A DNA stretch of 64,000 bases from Gammaproteobacteria bacterium (GTDB lineage Bacteria; Pseudomonadota; Gammaproteobacteria; Burkholderiales; Rhodocyclaceae): contig JARFTZ010000045.1 in NCBI GenBank assembly GCA_029289235.1, positions 1 through 64,000 of the forward strand. Reading direction: 5' to 3'. Under the pieces are notes generated by a model, which saw only the letters and a program-made list of their open reading frames with translations, did no database searches and had not been told where the DNA came from. Numbering within the stretch: the stretch's first letter is position 1; the number at the start of each line of letters is the position of its first letter. The translations under genes were made by a program, and so were the position numbers. This document shows positions 60,525 to 64,000 of the stretch, in pieces.

Positions 60525-61400
60525 ATGAGCTGGCTGAACCAGGTGGTGCCGAAGATCAAGCGCGGTCCGGACGCCGGTCAACGCAAGACCGTCCTGCCCG
60601 AGGGGCTGTGGAGCAAGTGCCCGGCGTGCGATGCGGTGTTGTACGCGTCCGACCTGGAGAAAAACCAGCAAGTCTGCCCGCAATGCGGGCACCACAACCG
60701 CCTTGCTGCGCGGGCGCGTCTCGATCTGCTGCTTGATCCCGAGGAGCGTTTCGAGATCGGCGCCGACGTGCGGCCCGCCGATCCCTTGCATTTCCGTGAC
60801 AGCAAACCCTACGCGGAGCGTCTGTCCGAATCCACAAAGGCAACCGGCGAGACCGACGCGCTGGTGGTGATGCAGGGGCGGCTGAAGACGCTGCCGGTCG
60901 TGATTGCGGCGTTCGAGTTCGAGTTCATGGGCGGTTCGATGGGCTCGGTCCTCGGCGAGCGCTTCGTCCGCGGTGTACAACTGGCCGTCGAACAGCGCAT
61001 GCCGTTTCTCTGCATCGCCGCCTCCGGTGGGGCGCGCATGCAGGAGGGGTTGTTCTCCCTCATGCAGATGGCCAAGACGACGGCGGCGCTGCGGCGGTTG
61101 GCGGATGCCAGCGTGCCGTTCATTTCGGTCCTCACCGATCCGACGATGGGCGGGGTTTCCGCCTCGTTTGCCTTCCTCGGCGACATCGTCATTGCCGAGC
61201 CGGGTGCTCTGGTCGGCTTCGCCGGTCCGCGCGTGATCGAGCAGACGGTGCGGCAGAAACTGCCGGAAGGGTTCCAGCGCGCCGAGTTCCTGCTCGGCAA
61301 AGGCGCGATCGACATGATCGTCGATCGCCGGCAGCTGAAGGACATGCTGGCGAAGCTGCTCGGCCTGCTGCAAAAGGCCCCGGACACGGCCACGGCGTGA
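60525..61400 (+). CDS. accD: Acetyl-CoA carboxylase carboxyltransferase beta subunit AccD
   Basis: The 291-aa protein transfers carboxyl from biotin to acetyl-CoA in fatty-acid synthesis. The N-terminal zinc ribbon has [10 protein letters not shown] and [10 protein letters not shown] (four Cys). The carboxyltransferase core shows [33 protein letters not shown] and [11 protein letters not shown]. The stop overlaps the folC start. accA is not in the window. Confidence 0.97.
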   Translation: MSWLNQVVPKIKRGPDAGQRKTVLPEGLWSKCPACDAVLYASDLEKNQQVCPQCGHHNRLAARARLDLLLDPEERFEIGADVRPADPLHFRDSKPYAERLSESTKATGETDALVVMQGRLKTLPVVIAAFEFEFMGGSMGSVLGERFVRGVQLAVEQRMPFLCIAASGGARMQEGLFSLMQMAKTTAALRRLADASVPFISVLTDPTMGGVSASFAFLGDIVIAEPGALVGFAGPRVIEQTVRQKLPEGFQRAEFLLGKGAIDMIVDRRQLKDMLAKLLGLLQKAPDTATA

Positions 61401-62692
61401 GAACCCTTACCGACTGGCTTGCCCACCTCGAAGCGCTGCACCCGAAAGGGCAGGCCGGGATCGAACTCGGGTTGGAGCGTGCTGCGCGCGTCAAGCGGGT
61501 CTTGCAGCAGCGGCAAACATGCCCGGTCATTGTGGTCGGCGGGACCAACGGCAAGGGATCGACCTGCGCCTGTCTGGAGTCGATCTACCGTGCCGCCGGC
61601 TACCGGGTTGGCTGCTACACCTCGCCGCATCTGCTGGTCTACAACGAGCGTGTGCGGCTCGACGGTGCGCCGGTCGACGACGAAACGCTTTGCGCGGCAT
61701 TCGCGCGCGTCGAGGCGGCGCGGCAGGCGGCCGGAAATGTTTCGCTGACCTATTTCGAGTTCGGCACGCTCGCCGCGTGGGAGGTGTTCGCGGCGCGGGA
61801 TGTCGAACTGGTGATCCTCGAAGTCGGCCTCGGCGGCCGTCTGGATGCGGTCAATATCTACGACGGCGATGTTGCCGTGATTACCGGCATCGCTCTTGAC
61901 CATACCGACTGGCTGGGACCGACGCGCGAAACGATCGGGCGCGAAAAGGCCGGGATTTTTCGCGGCGGAAGGCTGGCGATCTGTGCCGACCCCGAACCGC
62001 CGCAGTCGTTGCTGGAGTACGCCGGGGCGATCGGTGCCGATCTGCAGCTTATCGGGCGCGATTTCGGTTTTTCGCGGTGTGGCGACGGCTGGTCCTGCTG
62101 GAGCCGGCGTGGAATGCAACGGGACTTTCTTCCGTTGCCGTCCTTGTCCGGCGCGCATCAGCTGGGAAACGCCTCAGCGGTGCTGACGGCAGTCGATTTG
62201 CTGCAGGATAGCTTGTCCGTCGGCGCGGAGGCTGTTGCGCGCGGTCTGCAAGAGGTTCGTCTGGCCGGACGCTTTCAGCGCGTCAGGGAGCGTCCGGAGA
62301 TCATCGTCGATGTGGCGCACAATCCGCAGGCGGTCGCCGGCCTCGCGCAGACGCTCGCGGCGCAACGGAACAGCGGGCGGACGCTCGCCGTGGTCGGCAT
62401 GCTGGCGGACAAGGACATCGCGGGAGTATTGCAGGCGATGGCCGGTTCTGTCGACCTCTGGTTCCTGGGCAGCCTGGACGGTCCGCGCGGCGCCGCGGCG
62501 GAGGTGCTGGCCTCTGCCGTGAGTTCCTGCCAGCAGTACGTGGCCGTGGAGTCCTTCTCCTCGGTGGCGGAGGCTCTCCGCCGTGCTGTCGGCCTCGCCG
62601 GGGAAAATGATAGAATCGTCGCCTTCGGATCGTTCGTCACTGTTGCCGCCGTCCTGCGCGAGATCGAGCAGGAGTCCTTATTTTCGAACTGA
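61397..62692 (+). CDS. folC: Dihydrofolate synthase/folylpolyglutamate synthase FolC
   Basis: The 431-aa ATP-dependent ligase adds glutamate in folate synthesis. The P-loop is [10 protein letters not shown], with [17 protein letters not shown] and [20 protein letters not shown]. The Mur-ligase C-terminal domain shows [10 protein letters not shown]. The GTG at 61397 overlaps the accD stop (GTGA). A 54-base gap precedes the SPOR gene. Confidence 0.95.
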   Translation: MRTLTDWLAHLEALHPKGQAGIELGLERAARVKRVLQQRQTCPVIVVGGTNGKGSTCACLESIYRAAGYRVGCYTSPHLLVYNERVRLDGAPVDDETLCAAFARVEAARQAAGNVSLTYFEFGTLAAWEVFAARDVELVILEVGLGGRLDAVNIYDGDVAVITGIALDHTDWLGPTRETIGREKAGIFRGGRLAICADPEPPQSLLEYAGAIGADLQLIGRDFGFSRCGDGWSCWSRRGMQRDFLPLPSLSGAHQLGNASAVLTAVDLLQDSLSVGAEAVARGLQEVRLAGRFQRVRERPEIIVDVAHNPQAVAGLAQTLAAQRNSGRTLAVVGMLADKDIAGVLQAMAGSVDLWFLGSLDGPRGAAAEVLASAVSSCQQYVAVESFSSVAEALRRAVGLAGENDRIVAFGSFVTVAAVLREIEQESLFSN

Positions 62693-62746
62693 TTTTCGCG
62701 TTGTTCCCGATTCATCCTCTCTCCGCTACCGATTGTCGATTCAGCA

Positions 62747-63439
62747 ATGTCCGATTCCCCTGATGCACAGTTGCAGTTGAAGAAACGCGCGCGCCGTCGT
62801 CTCGTCGGGGCCGTGGCCTTCGCCGGGCTGGCGGCGATCATTCTGCCGATGGTCATGGACGAGGAGCCGAAACAGCAGGTGCAGGATGTCCAGATCCGTA
62901 TTCCGGGGCAGGACCAGGCACCGTTCGCGCCGAACCTCAAGCCGGCGACGGCGGAAAAGAAGAATGAGCCGGTATCGGTCCAGCGAGCGCCTGCAGCGCC
63001 ATCTACCGTGCCGGCTGAGAAGGCGGTCGAGAAAAGTCCCGAAAAAACTCCGGAGAAACCCGCTCCGGCAGCAAAACTGTCGGAGAAAGAGCTTGCCAAG
63101 CCAGCCGATAAGGCTGCTGAAAAGCCGGCCAACGGCAATGACGCCCAGCGCGCCGCGGCGATTCTGGGCGGGAAATCGGTCGATACTCCGGCGCCGGTCA
63201 ACGGAAACGGCCAGTTCGTGATTCTCATCGGCGCGTTTGCCAACCCGGCGAATGTAAAGCAACTGCAAACCAAGATCGGTGAACTGGGTGTTCGGGTTTA
63301 CACGGAACCGCTGGATACACCCGGCGGGCGCAAGACGCGTGTGCGTGCCGGTCCTTTCCCGTCCCAGGCTGCGGCGCAGAAGGCGCTGGAGAAGATCAAG
63401 CGGATCGGCGTCAACGGCGTGATCGCCGCCAAGCAATGA
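62747..63439 (+). CDS. dedD: SPOR-domain cell-division protein, DedD-like
   Basis: The 230-aa protein has a short cytosolic basic segment (LQLKKRARRRLVGA), one membrane helix (AVAFAGLAAIILPMV) and a Pro/Lys/Glu-rich periplasmic linker (about 60-145). A C-terminal SPOR domain follows (FVILIGAFANPANVKQLQTKI, RVRAGPFPSQAAAQKAL) that binds denuded glycan at the septum. It overlaps cvpA by four bases and keeps the usual folC-dedD-cvpA-purF order. Confidence 0.92.
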   Translation: MSDSPDAQLQLKKRARRRLVGAVAFAGLAAIILPMVMDEEPKQQVQDVQIRIPGQDQAPFAPNLKPATAEKKNEPVSVQRAPAAPSTVPAEKAVEKSPEKTPEKPAPAAKLSEKELAKPADKAAEKPANGNDAQRAAAILGGKSVDTPAPVNGNGQFVILIGAFANPANVKQLQTKIGELGVRVYTEPLDTPGGRKTRVRAGPFPSQAAAQKALEKIKRIGVNGVIAAKQ

Positions 63440-63927
63440 CAGCGTTCGATTATGTCGTGCTGACGATCTTGCTCGCGTCGATGGCCCTGGGGGCCTGGCG
63501 CGGTGTCGTTGGCGAGATCATCGCCCTGGCCGCCTGGGTGCTGGCGTTTTTTGCCGCCAAGTGGTGGGGCGCCGAATTCGCCCATGCGTTGCTCGGCGGC
63601 ATTGCCGATCCGGCGGTACGGATTGTTGTCGCCTGGGTGCTGGTTTTCGTCATCGTCCTGTTGCTGATGGCGCTGCTGCGCCTGGCGATTCGCGGGCTGC
63701 TCAAGGCGCTCGGCCTGAGTCCCAGCGATCGCGCGCTGGGGGTGCTGTTCGGCACGGCGCGGGGCGCGTTGATCATTCTGGTGCTGGTGGGGCTGGGCGG
63801 GACGCTGTCCCTGGCGAAGGAACAATGGTGGAGCGAGGCGGCTTTGTCCGCGCCGCTCGAAACGGCAGTGCTGGCTTGCAAACCCTGGCTGCCGCCCGAT
63901 ATGGCCAAACGGATTCGGTTCAGGTAG
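63436..63927 (+). CDS. cvpA: CvpA family membrane protein
   Basis: The 163-aa protein has four hydrophobic helices; TAFDYVVLTILLASMALGAWRGVVGEIIALAAW at the N-terminus is the CvpA signature. It is needed for colicin V production in E. coli and is linked to envelope homeostasis. Its start overlaps the SPOR gene stop (ATGA) and it lies 10 bases before purF, the conserved neighbour. Confidence 0.93.
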   Translation: MTAFDYVVLTILLASMALGAWRGVVGEIIALAAWVLAFFAAKWWGAEFAHALLGGIADPAVRIVVAWVLVFVIVLLLMALLRLAIRGLLKALGLSPSDRALGVLFGTARGALIILVLVGLGGTLSLAKEQWWSEAALSAPLETAVLACKPWLPPDMAKRIRFR

Positions 63928-63937
63928 GAAAGACACT

Positions 63938-64000
63938 ATGTGCGGTATTCTCGGAGTCATGGCGAACACGCCGGTCAATCAGCTGCTCTATGACGGGCTG
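63938..64000 (+). CDS. purF: Amidophosphoribosyltransferase PurF, N-terminal fragment at window edge
   Basis: The first 21 codons read CGILGVMANTPVNQLLYDGL after the initiator Met. The nucleophile is Cys1 after Met removal, typical of the PurF glutaminase domain, which starts purine synthesis. The gene is cut by the window end, not by mutation. It starts 10 bases after cvpA, in the usual order. A weak AGGAAAG site precedes it. Confidence 0.9.
   Translation, partial: MCGILGVMANTPVNQLLYDGL

Overview
The window reads as chromosomal DNA of a GC-rich betaproteobacterium. The order Rhodocyclales (Azoarcus/Dechloromonas/Accumulibacter-type) is an inference from gene content and order: asd, fimV, a small membrane gene, truA, trpF, trpB, trpA, accD, folC, a SPOR-domain gene, cvpA and purF in one direction. 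No rRNA, tRNA or CRISPR array was recognised.

Layout. 1-3.9 kb is an accessory island: the right end of an IS66-family element abuts a 5'-truncated type I restriction specificity gene (hsdS), followed by an unrecognised 450-aa gene and a predicted PD-(D/E)XK nuclease gene. 3.9-5.3 kb holds a DUF1992 gene and bioB. 5.3-14.1 kb looks like a catabolic or uptake locus. A LysR regulator faces a ketopantoate-reductase-like gene, an orphan TRAP binding protein, a VOC protein, a MaoC hydratase, a class III CoA-transferase, AroE-like and AroQ-like enzymes and two transporters. 14.1-16.2 kb has a Pat-like acetyltransferase, two tandem lipoproteins and a hemolysin-III family protein. 16.4-22.3 kb is a minus-strand operon pairing a cytosine-deaminase-like amidohydrolase with a complete BMP-type nucleoside/nucleobase ABC importer.

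22.3-27.3 kb is a second accessory patch. Two copies of a ~184-bp repeat bracket a TPR-glycosyltransferase gene and a Rap1a/Tai-like immunity gene. Next come a BPSL0067-family (amidase-like) gene overlapping an STY0301-family periplasmic protein gene, then an IS4-family element. 27.3-34.2 kb has an NhaR-type regulator facing a ribosome-hibernation/TerC/UspA/Bax-inhibitor stress cluster, a divergent LysE/ArgP pair and an RhlE helicase. 34.4-41.6 kb has a membrane diguanylate cyclase, a YeiE-like/YeiH-like pair, and a QseBC-like two-component system followed by a Do/DegP-type protease with a PmrA-like box in its promoter. 41.6-46.6 kb is a ybhGFSR-type ABC efflux operon. 46.9-64 kb is mostly housekeeping: aroC, ydcH-like, an MFS transporter, an M48 lipoprotein protease, entericidin, leuB, asd, fimV, truA, trpFBA, accD, folC, dedD-like, cvpA and the start of purF.

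Dispersed palindromic REP-like elements (four seen) lie in intergenic gaps, and two of them bracket the CoA-transferase/aroE/aroQ trio. The best candidates for undescribed biology are the unknown gene plus nuclease beside hsdS, the CoA-transferase/aroE/aroQ cluster, and the putative effector-immunity set around 24-25.7 kb. Family names come from motif recognition by eye; no database search was run.
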